Assembly: GCA_014529385.2 (NCBI GenBank)
Contig: CM043966.1
Span: 40,172,037 to 40,236,036, forward strand
Source of the DNA: Adiantum capillus-veneris
Lineage: Eukaryota > Streptophyta > Polypodiopsida > Polypodiales > Pteridaceae
Direction of reading: 5' to 3'
DNA: 64,000 nucleotides
The stretch's first letter is position 1, and each line of letters opens with the position of its first letter. Shown here one piece after another: positions 13,793-23,485 of this stretch. The notes below the pieces were generated by a model, which saw nothing but the letters and a program-made list of their open reading frames with translations, made no database searches and was not told the DNA's origin. Both the position numbers and the translations under genes were made by a program.

Positions 13793-16105
13793 CACACCCC
13801 TGTGTCTAGCCCATAGACTCTCATGAAACTCTTGCATGAGCTTTACTTGAGTCTCTTTTTTACATATAACCCATTGTGGTGTAGCACCCTTTTGTTTAGG
13901 ATGCTTCCATAAGTAACCATCCCTTAAAAAGTACCCATATGCTTTCCTGCGTATCCTCTTGAATTCTTGTTCAGACCAATCATTCTGTTTTGTTAGAGTA
14001 CTCAAGTACCTTCCAATAGAAAGCCAATCACCTTCATAAAGATCTTTCAAGAACAATTCAAGTGAATTAGTCATGCAGACAGTGTTACCTTTGACATGAG
14101 AGATAGAATAGAATTTTGTGCCTACATCATCTCCCTCATCAATCATTTGTGACTCATCTTCATACCTTGCCCTTGATAGCATATCTGCCACTGTATTGTC
14201 TTTACCTGCAATGTGCTTAAACTCGGGATTTAACGACTTAATGTAGGCAATCCACCGCAACATAGCAATGTCTGGTGTTGAGCAGCTTGTAATCATCCCA
14301 AGAAGAGGTAGACAATCTGTTTCTACAACCACACATGCACCAATTAGGTACTCTTTCCCACTTTTCAAGGCTGTAACCATACCCCATAACTCTCTCTTTA
14401 TCTGTGGATAGTTTCTTTGGCGAGCACTTAGTACCTTTGCTCCAAATCTTACCACATACATGTGTCCTTCTTTGTCATCTTGCCCTATTGCCCATCCAAT
14501 CCCTGTAGGACTGGTATCTACTGTCACAATCACTGGCCTTTGACACTCATAGTCTACCTTTCTCAAAGTCGTTGCTGACTGGAGTAACTCCTTTAGCTTT
14601 TTCATGGATTTTACATGTGCTTCTGTCCATTTAAACTTTTGATTCTTTCTAAGCAGCTGATAAAGAGGATCAGCTACATGTGCATAATGTGGAATCCAAA
14701 TAACATAGAAGACACATGCTCCCAGAAACCTTCTAACCTCAGTGATGCTAGTGCATGTTTCTTTCATTCTTTGGATGGCATCTACCTTTGATGGACAAGG
14801 TTTCCTACCATATGGCCTAAACATGTGCCCCACAATGAGCACTTCTTTGACACCAAACATAGACTTTTTCCCTGACAATGTAAGATTCACATCTTCCAAC
14901 CTAGACAAAATTTTATCACAATCATTTATGTGATTTACCACAAACCTGCGACATCCCTTGAGATCCAAAGCTTCATCTTTGTCACTTTCTTCACATCCTT
15001 TGATAAGCAAATCATCAATGAAAGGCATTGTGATTCGAGGAATAAAGTCACGTAAGACCTTATTCATCCCATTCATCATATGTGCAACCGAGTTGGTTGC
15101 TCCCTGTGGCAAGGTACACATCCTTACCAAACCCAAAGGTGTCCTCATGGCTGTCAAGTCTCTGCTTTCGATTGCAAGCTGAAATTGATCATACCTTGAG
15201 TAGAGATCCCCTATTGAGTAGATTGCCCTCCCTGCAAACGCCTCTGCAAATTCATCCACAATTGGACCTGTTCCTACATTTCTAATTGTCACCTTGTTCA
15301 CTGGTTGCATATCTTGGATGAAGCGTAGAGAACCATTCTTCTTTGGAACTGTGAACCACCTATTTGAGTATGGAGCACAAGAAGGCTCCAAGATTCCCAT
15401 TTTGATTTTCTCATTCAGTAGCTCTACTAACTTTGGCAAATGAGCCTTTGGAACCGGAATAGGCCACAGATTCCAAGGCACATGAGGTATTGTGAAAATT
15501 ACCATAGGAGCTACAGTATAAGGATCAACACGTCCTATCTCATGTGGCTTAAATGCAAAAGCCTTACCATGCTTTGAAAGCATTTCTTTGAAGCACTTTG
15601 TCTCCTCCTGTGTTAGAAACTCCTCGCAACCAATCTGCAACTCTTGAAAAGACTCCTTTGTGAAGGTATGCCCGACCTTTTTAGGATTCCACAAACTTGG
15701 TTGTAAAGAAGCCTGTTCAATCTTTTCTCTGTTGTTGGGTGGTAAGGGTGAAGCTACTGGTTTCACCTTCTTTGCTACACTCTTGTATTTAGTTTCAACA
15801 TGGACTTCTGGGCCAACTGTTTGGCTTTCTTTAAAGGCTTCTATTACTTGATACATTTCCATAGAGCAAACTTCCACAACTTCATTTTCAAGATGCAAAC
15901 TAGACCTCATTATAGCATCAAGCTCACCCACAGTATCTACAAAAGAAACTTGTTCACACAAACCCAAAACATTTTCAGTAGGCTTTAGCAACCCACTCTT
16001 TTTCATGCCTATTTGTACATTATGCACATATTGCCTCTCATATCTCTTCAAATCTTCAAGTTTTGTAAAACATACTGATCCATTCCTTGTTACCAAGGAG
16101 CCCAT
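13793..16105 (-). pseudogene. Gypsy reverse transcriptase and RNase H
   Basis: An open frame of 771 codons up to the TAG at 13790. After an N-terminal linker it has the RT fingers (VPKKNGSLRFIQD), the palm motif FIDD (minus strand at 15011-15022, residues ~362-365) in place of the commoner YxDD, and VGHMF and EVRRFLG blocks. RNase H begins at VTVDTSPTGIGWA (Asp ~528) and ends with DNTVADMLSRARY (~645). The beginning of the integrase zinc region follows. The block after FIDD (RRFVVNHINDCDKILSRL, LSGKK, VGH) resembles RTs I know from basidiomycete and seedless-plant gypsy elements. Upstream, the frame continues beyond 16105 to about 16190, where a frameshift joins it to the protease frame. Confidence 0.9.
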
Positions 16106-16173
16106 CGAGAAAGTTTCACCTATTTTTGGATCAAGCGAGACCCTTTTTCTTTCTGTACCATCGCAATTCCGCT

Positions 16174-16554
16174 TTACAATGGTACTTGGCCAAAACCCAT
16201 CATTTCTCTATGATCATGAAACTCTTTGCTTACCTTTGGTAGAGGATGTTCTCTGAGGTTGTCACGATTTCTTTCATGGTTTACACAGACTGTAAGAAAT
16301 TGGACAGCTCGTTTACCATCTTTGCTACGTATTCTAGCATATGTTGAACCATCGTCCATTACCTTTGTTTCCATTCGAACTCCCACAATGTAGGGTTGTC
16401 CAAGGATAAGATGATATAAAGATGTATCCTGTACAAAGAAGTTTTGGTCATTCTTTACATCACCTATTGTTACCTTCACACCTGGACATGCTGCATACAA
16501 TTCACCGGATGAATTGTTTGCCACTTTTACCATCCAGCCATGATCTGTGTCCAT
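16174..16554 (-). pseudogene. Gypsy post-protease segment
   Basis: A 126-codon stretch containing DTDHGW, AACPGVKVTIGDV, VQDTS and LGQPYI, the pattern that follows the aspartic protease in this gypsy branch. It is in frame with the preceding protease segment and separated from it only by a TGA at 16564-16566. It is out of frame with the RT segment, so a frameshift lies between them near 16190. Confidence 0.75.
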
Positions 16555-16563
16555 CAGCCATTT

Positions 16564-17418
16564 TCACTTGTTGTAGATACTCTTTGACATTATGTTTATT
16601 TCTGAACCATGGTCAATCAAGGCAACAAATGGCTCTTCAAGATCACCTACCTTGACCAAAGTTTCTATAGTAGCCCTTGCCCAGTGACTTCGTGAATAGT
16701 AACTCCTAGGAATATCTTCAACTTCTTCATCATCATTTGAGAAATACACTTGCTTCACTCTCCCACTAGATTGGTAGCATCCTACCACAGCTCCATCATT
16801 CTCCTTATTTTGCAGTTGCATTCCTTGTGTCTTTGAGGTTTCCCCTTCAACCTGTGGACGAGAAACTTCAGCAAGGGTTTGCCTCTTTCTCTTGATGATG
16901 TCAATGATCTCCTCATGGAATTCACGCTTTGCAATGCCAAGAACTTCTCCCAGAGTAAACTCAATCTTGCTATTCAAGATCCTTTCCTCCAAGACATTCT
17001 TTAAATCTGTAGCAACCTCAATATCAGATTGTAGTTTATAAGTTGGGCCTTTTGTCTTACCTTTCGTTGGCTCTTTTTTCTTTCCTGTTGTAGACTCCTC
17101 CACGAGTACTTCAGGTGGAGATGCTCCTTGTGTTGAGGGTGTTTGAGAAGGCATTGAGTCTCTTCTTCCCTCACTTCTAGAAGCTCTTTTTGATGGTCCT
17201 TCATCAGCATTCTCACGTCTGCGCTTCTCTTCTACAATTGCCTCATTTTGTTGGCATTTTGTAATGTAGGCATGCACTGACAATGAGTCCACTGGATCAT
17301 TCCATCCTGTTTCTAGACGTATGCAATCACCTGCTTCATGTAGAATCTCTTTTGTAAGCTTTCCCTTTTTAGCTAATTGCATGACATTTGGCCAAATTTG
17401 ACCATGATGGTCACTCAC
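16564..17418 (-). pseudogene. Gypsy aspartic protease region
   Basis: The last 25 residues carry LIDHGSEINIMS, an aspartic-protease-like loop where D-H-G replaces the usual D-S/T-G. The preceding ~230 residues are charged, low in complexity and include a KKRKRQT-like basic patch typical of gag-pol linkers. A stop at 17421 separates it from the gag end. Whether DHG is functional in this lineage or is a mutation cannot be decided from one copy. Confidence 0.7.
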
Positions 17419-17421
17419 CTC

Positions 17422-17883
17422 TTAATCACAAAAATGTTCAATTTTTACTCCATAAGTAGTTTCCTCAACTAAAGAGGTGACATGCTTGGTTGCCATATCT
17501 TCAACTAAGGTTTGCATTCCCCCCTTCACAAAGTTAGTTCTCAAGGGTAGACCTGTCTCTCTTAAGTGGATTTTACCATCCTTAAAAAAGACAACATCTT
17601 TTGACAAAGCATCACTAAAATCATCACAATCCTTTCTTACATGGTCTGTATTATCACACCAAATACATCTATTAACAAACCCTTCTTTGGGATGTTGTCT
17701 TTGCCTAGGAAGTGGCCCTGATGGTTGGCCTTTTTCTTCAAGCTTTGCAAACTTCACCTTCAAGTCACGCATTCCCTTCACAAGCTCATCTAGCATGGAC
17801 TCATTAAACTTAGGAGCGATAAAAGTAGGCTTTACCATTTTGTCAGAAGTTGAGGTGGAAGGACTTGTAGTGTTTACTACCAT
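17422..17883 (-). pseudogene. Gypsy gag C-terminal half with zinc knuckle
   Basis: The frame contains one nucleocapsid-type zinc knuckle, CIWCDNTDHVRKDC (C-x2-C-x4-H-x4-C). Before it lies a Ser/Thr- and Lys-rich region and a short helical stretch (MLDELVKGMRDLKVKFAKLEEKG). The upstream gag piece is in another frame, so a frameshift lies around 17.89 kb. Confidence 0.8.
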
Positions 17884-18014
17884 CTTGTCCCTTCTTCTTT
17901 GTCGTTTGGCAAGCAGTGAGACAATACCTCATTCCGGTCGGTCTTTAGTCCTTGCTCAGCATCTTTATCTTCAAGAAGAAGCTCCAAATTTTCTTGAAAC
18001 TCTTTACCTGCATC

Positions 18015-18542
18015 TTATAAGAAAAGATCTGTCTTCTCTGCATCTAGTGTGGCCCTTTCTGTCCTAGTGAGTTGTGCATAGCGCCGCTCAAATTCCCTAA
18101 GTAGCTCTGTTATTGATAGTCCTTGCTTTGGCTTGACTACCCATTCTAAGAATGTCCTTTTGGTCACTCTCTCCGAGTCCTCCATGAAATATTCCTCCTT
18201 TAAAGCTACTTTCAGTTCTTCCCAATTTCTCCCATGTCCATCTTTAATTGCCCTAACATGCTCCCTAATTTCTGGAGCAACAACTAGCTCAAATCTTTGA
18301 ATCATCTCACCTTCTAACACGCGATGCAGCTCCATCTCCTTCACATACTCGCGTAAGTACTTGGTTACATCTTTGCCATTGAACTGATCCATTCTGTTGA
18401 CGACCGCTTGTATGGCCTTCGTTGCTGAAATCTCCCTTCTTTCAGTAGCATGTTGTTATTGCATGAACATTGCAAATGCTTGAAACATTTGCATTGTTAC
18501 TGGGTCAAAATGCATACCTTGTTGCTCAACATGATCACCCAT
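18015..18542 (-). pseudogene. Gypsy gag N-terminal half
   Basis: The likely gag start is the ATG at 18540-18542, giving MGDHVEQQGM, about 35 bp inside the primer-binding site. A TAA at 18456-18458 (codon 29) interrupts it. The frame then reopens with MDQFNGKDVTKYLREY at 18392 and runs to a TAA at 18015-18017. The core (YLREYVKEMEL, WEELKVALKEEY, LREFERRYAQL) fits a retroviral-type gag capsid domain. Two stops in gag alone show that this copy does not make a full capsid protein. Confidence 0.8.
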
Positions 18543-18573
18543 GGTTACCCACAAACTCTAACCCTAGCATATT

Positions 18574-18589
18574 CGCGTCGGGTTCACCA
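18574..18589 (-). promoter_or_regulatory. Candidate primer-binding site of the gypsy element
   Basis: The minus strand reads TGGTGAACCCGACGCG six bases inside the 5' LTR end, the expected place and TGG start for pairing with a tRNA 3' end. The matching tRNA was not determined. Confidence 0.6.
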
Positions 18590-18595
18590 AAAATA

Positions 18596-19424
18596 TGTCG
18601 AGAAATTTGCGGTCTTGCCAGGAAAGCACCGGGCTTATGGCTGTGAGAGTTTGTGAGAGAACTCAACAAAAACTATATGAAGGAGTTAAACCATATATGC
18701 CATGAAGACTAGGGTTTGGAAAGAAATGCAATCAAAGAAGACTCACTCTTTCTCTCTTGCATTCACACACACAAAGAAAGAACGCAAAAGAGAATGTCAA
18801 AACAATACGAAGATGAAAACATCAATGCTATGGTCATATCGTATCATGGGTAATATGAAAGGGTTAAAGGATGAGTTAATGGCATTCAATCTTGGCTGAC
18901 CAAATAGGCTACGAATTGTTCTTTGGAATTGTAGTTTTGTGCTTACCGTAATATATATATTTTGTCTAGTGATTGGGATTAATTGTGTGTACAAATCCTC
19001 TTGGTTCATAGCAAGATAACTACGCTTACATCGAAAGAAAAATTATAGTCTATGAGAGGTAGTATGATGGGATCCGGTGATAGAAGTATTTCATTGAGCC
19101 TTTCAGGGCCAAAGAGAAACACTATACGTTGTTGAAAGTGTATTTTACGGCTAATCCATACGTTAATTCTAATAGATTGTACAGAGTGAAAGCGATAGAA
19201 ATGATCATCATGTGGGTTATTCATCTAGAATAGTATGTGATAAATGTAGATATGAGAGAAGTGAAGAGATGAGAATTTTCCCACCCAAGCCCTATTCTTG
19301 CCCGTAGACAATAAGGATACTACGGGGAGAGATGTACCTGTAGCAAAGAGAACCTAAAATTTGTAGAGAGGATGAATTACTAAGAGTGAGAGAGATAGGT
19401 TTGGTTAAGGAGATGAGATTAGAT

Positions 19425-19456
<32 letters not shown>

Positions 19457-20629
19457 GTTGGATTAGAGATGAAAATGAAAACAACAAGAAATCAAGAAAA
19501 CATCAATGTAGAACACATCTTACTTGAAACCCTTCGGCACCATTATTGATGGGAGAGAGAAGAAGAGTGGATAATTCCACTTTGATTGATACACCAAGTG
19601 CAAGACCTTCTTTGATTAGAGTTGATCTTCCAAGGTTAGCTTGTTGCAAGAATGGCTAGTCTCCCTCTAGGAGAAAGTGTAGGCTTGGGCTTATGTTAAT
19701 GGCTAAGTACAATTAGGCATTACTACTCACTCCCTCGAGAATTCCTCTCATCAATGGCTTGAATGCTTGAGTTCTTTCCAAGGAAGAAGAGGTCCCCTTT
19801 TATAGGTGAAGGGAACCCACAAGGGTTTACACAAGAAGAGAGGAGCCAGTGTGAACAGGAATTGGAAAAGTTGGAAATGAGTTGTCCCTGCATGTTGTGG
19901 GCAGACTGGGGTCCAGTATTTTGATCATATCTCCTCAACCGTGGCTTCAAATAAAAAAGTAAAAATATGGGCAAAAACTTTAGCTCATTAGCTACGATTT
20001 TCATTTTAAAATCGTTTTCCAATTCGGATTGGAACCTTGTGTAAAAAATTCATCAAAATAGGATCCATTTATGGCAGCAAAAGTCTTCATGTGGTCTCCT
20101 TAGCTTAGACTTTCATTTAATTCCAAAGGACACCTCATGCCATATGAAAGCATGACATTGCTCCTTGACAAAGTTTTGTAATCATGCTTGCAATAATGCA
20201 TTAAAATAAGTGTATCTTTGAAATCATGCCACCTAGTGTCCCACTAGGATTTGATTCTCTCCTAGTAGCTATTTAAAAAGAAATATAAGAAAAGTATAAA
20301 AAATACATAGAATATATATATATTGGAGTTTACCCTAGATATAGGATCTAGCTAGGGTGTGAGATGGTAATGAAATAATAGAAATAAAGAATCAATGCTT
20401 TTTGCCCCAAGTTAAAGAGGTGGAGTTATTGATGCTTTTCCCATAGTATTTTCTGATGGTAAAGTAAGGATATGTTACCCTTGAGAAAAATAATAGGATG
20501 AGATAGAAGGCTTATTATTATACTTAAATATGCATATGTACACTATAGGAAATATAATTATATATCTAAAAAAATACAAGATAGATCTTGTAGGATGCGT
20601 TCCCACTATGTACGTGTCACAGCATGACA
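18596..20629 (-). repeat. Right LTR (5' LTR in coding sense), 2034 bp
   Basis: Nearly identical to 10309-12548 apart from scattered substitutions and the missing second microsatellite block. It starts TGTCGAGAAA and ends GCATGACA on the plus strand. It is followed by the ACGT duplication and then by the rest of the interrupted gag-only LTR. Confidence 0.92.
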
Positions 20630-21672
20630 ACGTAGGAAAAAGCAAAGTGTGGCTGGACTAAAAGGGAAACGAAGAAAAAGTGAAGTTCAAGGCTAAATTA
20701 AAGAAGGGAAGCTGGAGTAAGGAAAGAAAAAGCCCAAGGCACAGTGGCACCGGGCGTCACTGCAAAAGAGCAATTTTTTTTCTTTTGGGGTGAAAAAAAG
20801 GGAGAGAGAAGGCATCGTTTTCGAGGAGGCCGGGTTTTTGCTCAAGTTTTGGGCTTCTTGCTTGGGAGAAAGAGGAGAAGGGGCGGACAACGAAAACGCT
20901 TTGCACACCCAAGGATGGAAGTAAGTATAGAAGGAAAATCGCCATGAAGCAGTTCGGAAGGTCGAGCGACTTGCGGAGAAGGAAAGGCAGGAGGGTTTTT
21001 TTTTGCGCGCTCCGTAATCGAAGGGGGCTTGAAGGGTGAATCGCCGTGAACGAGCTCAGAAGAGCAAACGCCTCGCAGTAAAGAGAGCCAGTAAGGGCTA
21101 CAAGGAGAAGGAGCCGCTATCCGAGCGAAACCAAAAGAAGCGACTTTTATCGAAGCGAAGACATCGATGGATTTACCGTCCAAGTGTGTGCCGACGGATG
21201 CGAGTTTGGAGGGAGGTGTGTGCCCCTCTGTGTGAAATAGTGATGGCCATGGTGCGGCTTAGAGCAGATTGTATGGGTCTTGTAAATGGGTTTTTTCATT
21301 GAAGGAGAAGCTATGATTGCCAATTTTGGCGTCGTCTTTCCCCCCTTGCCCCCTTTCTTCTTTGCTCGTCTCCAGGGTGTGTGGTGCCGGTGTGTGTGAG
21401 CGTGTGCGCCCCGCGGGCCCCCTATGTGTGAGAGAGAAAGAGAGAGAGAGGTGTTGAATTGTGGAAGTGCGAGAAGGGGACAAGATCGTTGTGATCGCTG
21501 GTTAGCAATTGTGCAGGTCGTGTGTGCGTTGGGCGAAGTGCAGGCGAGGCCCTGCTAGTATGATTTTCTTGTTTTGAAGGTGTTTTCGAGAGGACAGGGG
21601 TGCTATGAATACCTTGAGCTATATAGGGGTAGTTGTTTGTGTGTCGGGTGTGTTCCCCATTCCCCCTCTCCA
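20630..21672 (+). mobile_element. Gag-only element LTR 'a', right part
   Basis: Continuation of 9375-10308 after the gypsy insertion, aligned with 24605-25644 of LTR b. It ends CCCCTCTCCA at 21672. The same ending closes LTRs b, c and the isolated copy at 49224, which fixes the LTR boundary. A TATA-like CTATATAGG lies at 21619-21627, about 50 bp before the end. A short GA-rich stretch (GAGAGAGAAAGAGAGAG) precedes it. Confidence 0.9.
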
Positions 21673-21677
21673 TCTTC

Positions 21678-21691
21678 TGGTGCCCCCACGG
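21678..21691 (+). promoter_or_regulatory. Candidate primer-binding site, internal region 1
   Basis: TGGTGCCCCCACGG lies five bases after the LTR end and is repeated identically at 25650-25663 and 34637-34650. The TGG start fits a tRNA CCA end. The tRNA was not identified. Confidence 0.6.
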
Positions 21692-21723
21692 ATGAGCGCA
21701 CTGATAGCTCCTCGGTGATGTGA

Positions 21724-22473
21724 TTGGAAGCAAGGATATGGCAAAGCAGTGGCCCGATCTTCAGTGGAAGCGAGGATGCGGACGACATGCTGGCGGATTT
21801 TGAGTTGTTCCTGCTATCATTGCAGATGACAGGTGATGATGACAAGGTGCGTACGGTGCCCTTGGTGCTGCGAGGAAAAGCGAAGGCTTGGTTTGATGGT
21901 CTGCAGGCAGCAGGCAAACACATTTGGATAGGTTTTAAAGAGCGGTTTATGCTGCAATTTTGCAAGGTCGTGTCGGTGAATGAAGTGGAAGCGTAGATTA
22001 AAGACCTACGACAAGATATAAGTGCCAATTTTGAGGTTTCTGTGGCTGAGTTTGAAGCTTGCTGGAGGCAGTTGGTGGCTGTTACGCATGTGGTTAATGG
22101 CGATTGCTTCAAGATGGAAAAGTTCCTTGCGTGTCTGCATCCTGCGGTTCGTGAGAAGGTTGATGATGAAGAGCCGCGAAGTTATGGTGAAGCGGTCCAA
22201 GTGGCCAAGGTCAAGAGCAAGAAAATGAAAAGAAAGATGGAGCTCGGCTTGCTTAAGCCGGCAGAGTATGTGCCTATTGTACCAGCAGGGTGTTCTTTGG
22301 GCCCGTCGAGGATGGTGCCAATGATGCGAAGTATGCAGCCTGTTGAGGTAAGGCCAATGGTGAATTTTTCTTGTTTGTATAGTGGATGTGCTTGCCAGCG
22401 AGGGCAAGCCATGTGTTCAAGAGAGTCTGTGTGCAGCGAAGATGGTAGATGCCAAGTGCCAAGTGAAGCTTGA
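21724..22473 (+). pseudogene. gag: Gag of the gag-only element, copy 1 (TAG-broken)
   Basis: It contains a Retrotrans_gag (PF03732) capsid domain. Visible landmarks are IFSGSED, DMLADFELFLLSLQ, LVLRGKAKAWFDGL, WIGFKERFMLQF, AEFEACWRQLV, FLACLHPAVREKV and SYGEAVQVAKV. Gag packages element RNA into cytoplasmic particles. The first codon is unclear: the open frame begins just before EARIWQSSGP without an ATG, so the start may be the internal Met of DMLADF or may be lost. A TAG at 21994-21996 replaces the CAG (Gln) of copies 2 and 3. The frame then continues to 22473 and overlaps the next frame. No zinc knuckle is seen. Confidence 0.8.
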
Positions 22474-23428
22474 AGAGGCAATAGAGCCTGTTCTTCTGGA
22501 GTCTTTGCTCGAGAAGATGACAGGTTATGGCCAGGTTTTAGGTACCAAGAGCTTGTATTTGGAAGATGAGAGTGTGCAGAGCCAAGTTGGCAGTAGCCAA
22601 GCTTTTTTGGAGCTGCTAAAGGATGTGAATACAGGTGCCGAGTCGGCCTATGGCAGTGATGGTGATGGGAGTTTGAATGTGGCTGAAGAGCAGGTGGAAG
22701 TGCCCAAGCTTGGGGCTGAGGATATGCATGCAAAGGTTTTGTGCGGCACCATGATTATGGTGATGTTGGTTAAAGTGGCCATGCAGTGTGCTTTGATAGT
22801 GAGGCAGGTACGGAGCTTGGCCAAAGAGGAAGCTGCCATGGAGGTGGAGAGTGAACAGGTTGAAAAGGATGGTCTGCAAGAGGCATTGATGGAGCCATGT
22901 GGCTCTCTTGGTTCAGATGAGCATGAAGATACGGTGTTTGAGGATGCCATAGGCATGGAATGCGATGGTATGATGCCGTTAGAGAGGCCTGGTGATGAAC
23001 AGGTGCATTTGGCTATGGGTGAAGAGGACGAGCAGGCTATAGGTGCTGTGAAGCCGTCAAGGGAGATGTGCCATTGGGTCGTGAAAGCCATGCTTATGAG
23101 TGCAACATTGCAGTGGGCATGTCGCCAGTTATAGGAGTCTGTGGAGGAGTCCTCCACTTTACATGGTTGGGTGGAAGGGTCAGGTTTGTCCGTGGATGTA
23201 GGTTTGTCCATCGATGCAGGTATGTCTGTTGGTTTGGCTGTTGGGCCAAGTGATGAGCACGGTGGTACTCTTTTGGATGCTTGGATGCCAGTGACTGCGT
23301 GGAACAATGAAGAGATGTTGGGTGCATTCTATATGCACTATTGGGTTGGTGTTTGGGAGCAGTTCTACGAGGAGCTGCTGCTTGTGGATGGTGATGGCCA
23401 GTGCCAGGTGTTTTACCCAGGCGGTTGA
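22382..23428 (+). pseudogene. Second frame of the gag-only element, copy 1 (unknown protein)
   Basis: It lies in +1 frame relative to gag and overlaps its end. About 349 codons, broken by a TAG at 23132-23134 (CAG in copy 2). It is acidic, with repeated short patterns (EDMHAK, SLAKEEAAMEVESEQVEKDG, GSLGSDEHEDTVFED). It ends in an aromatic-rich segment with WNNEEMLGAFYMHYWVGVWEQFYEE and a final GDGQCQVF. No known protease, RT, integrase, zinc knuckle or chromodomain motif is visible. The same protein is found in copies 2 and 3. Its role is unknown; it could be a C-terminal extension of gag or an accessory protein. Confidence 0.65.
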
Positions 23429-23466
23429 TGACAGGTAAAGTAGGGGGTTGGGCAACCCGCATGAAC

Positions 23467-23485
23467 AAAGGAAGGGGGTAGCAGA
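23467..23485 (+). promoter_or_regulatory. Polypurine tract before LTR b
   Basis: AAAGGAAGGGGGTAGCAGA directly precedes the LTR start TGCCAGG. The homologous tracts before LTR c (32439-32457) and LTR d (36377-36395) read AAAGGAAGCGGGTAGGAGA. Confidence 0.7.

Larger units (their letters stand above)
21673..23485 (+). mobile_element. Gag-only element, internal region 1
   Basis: About 1.8 kb between LTRs a and b. In order it holds a spacer TCTTC, a primer-binding-site-like TGGTGCCCCCACGG (21678-21691), a Ty3-type gag, an unknown second frame and the polypurine tract AAAGGAAGGGGGTAGCAGA (23467-23485). There is no protease, RT, RNase H or integrase. This is the organisation called TR-GAG: a non-autonomous LTR element that keeps only gag. 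Confidence 0.85.

Noticed and set aside
21603-22112. Minus-strand frames of about 169-220 codons across gag in all three units
   Set aside because: They mirror the plus-strand gag and second protein, share no known motif, and are open because of the base composition opposite a coding frame.
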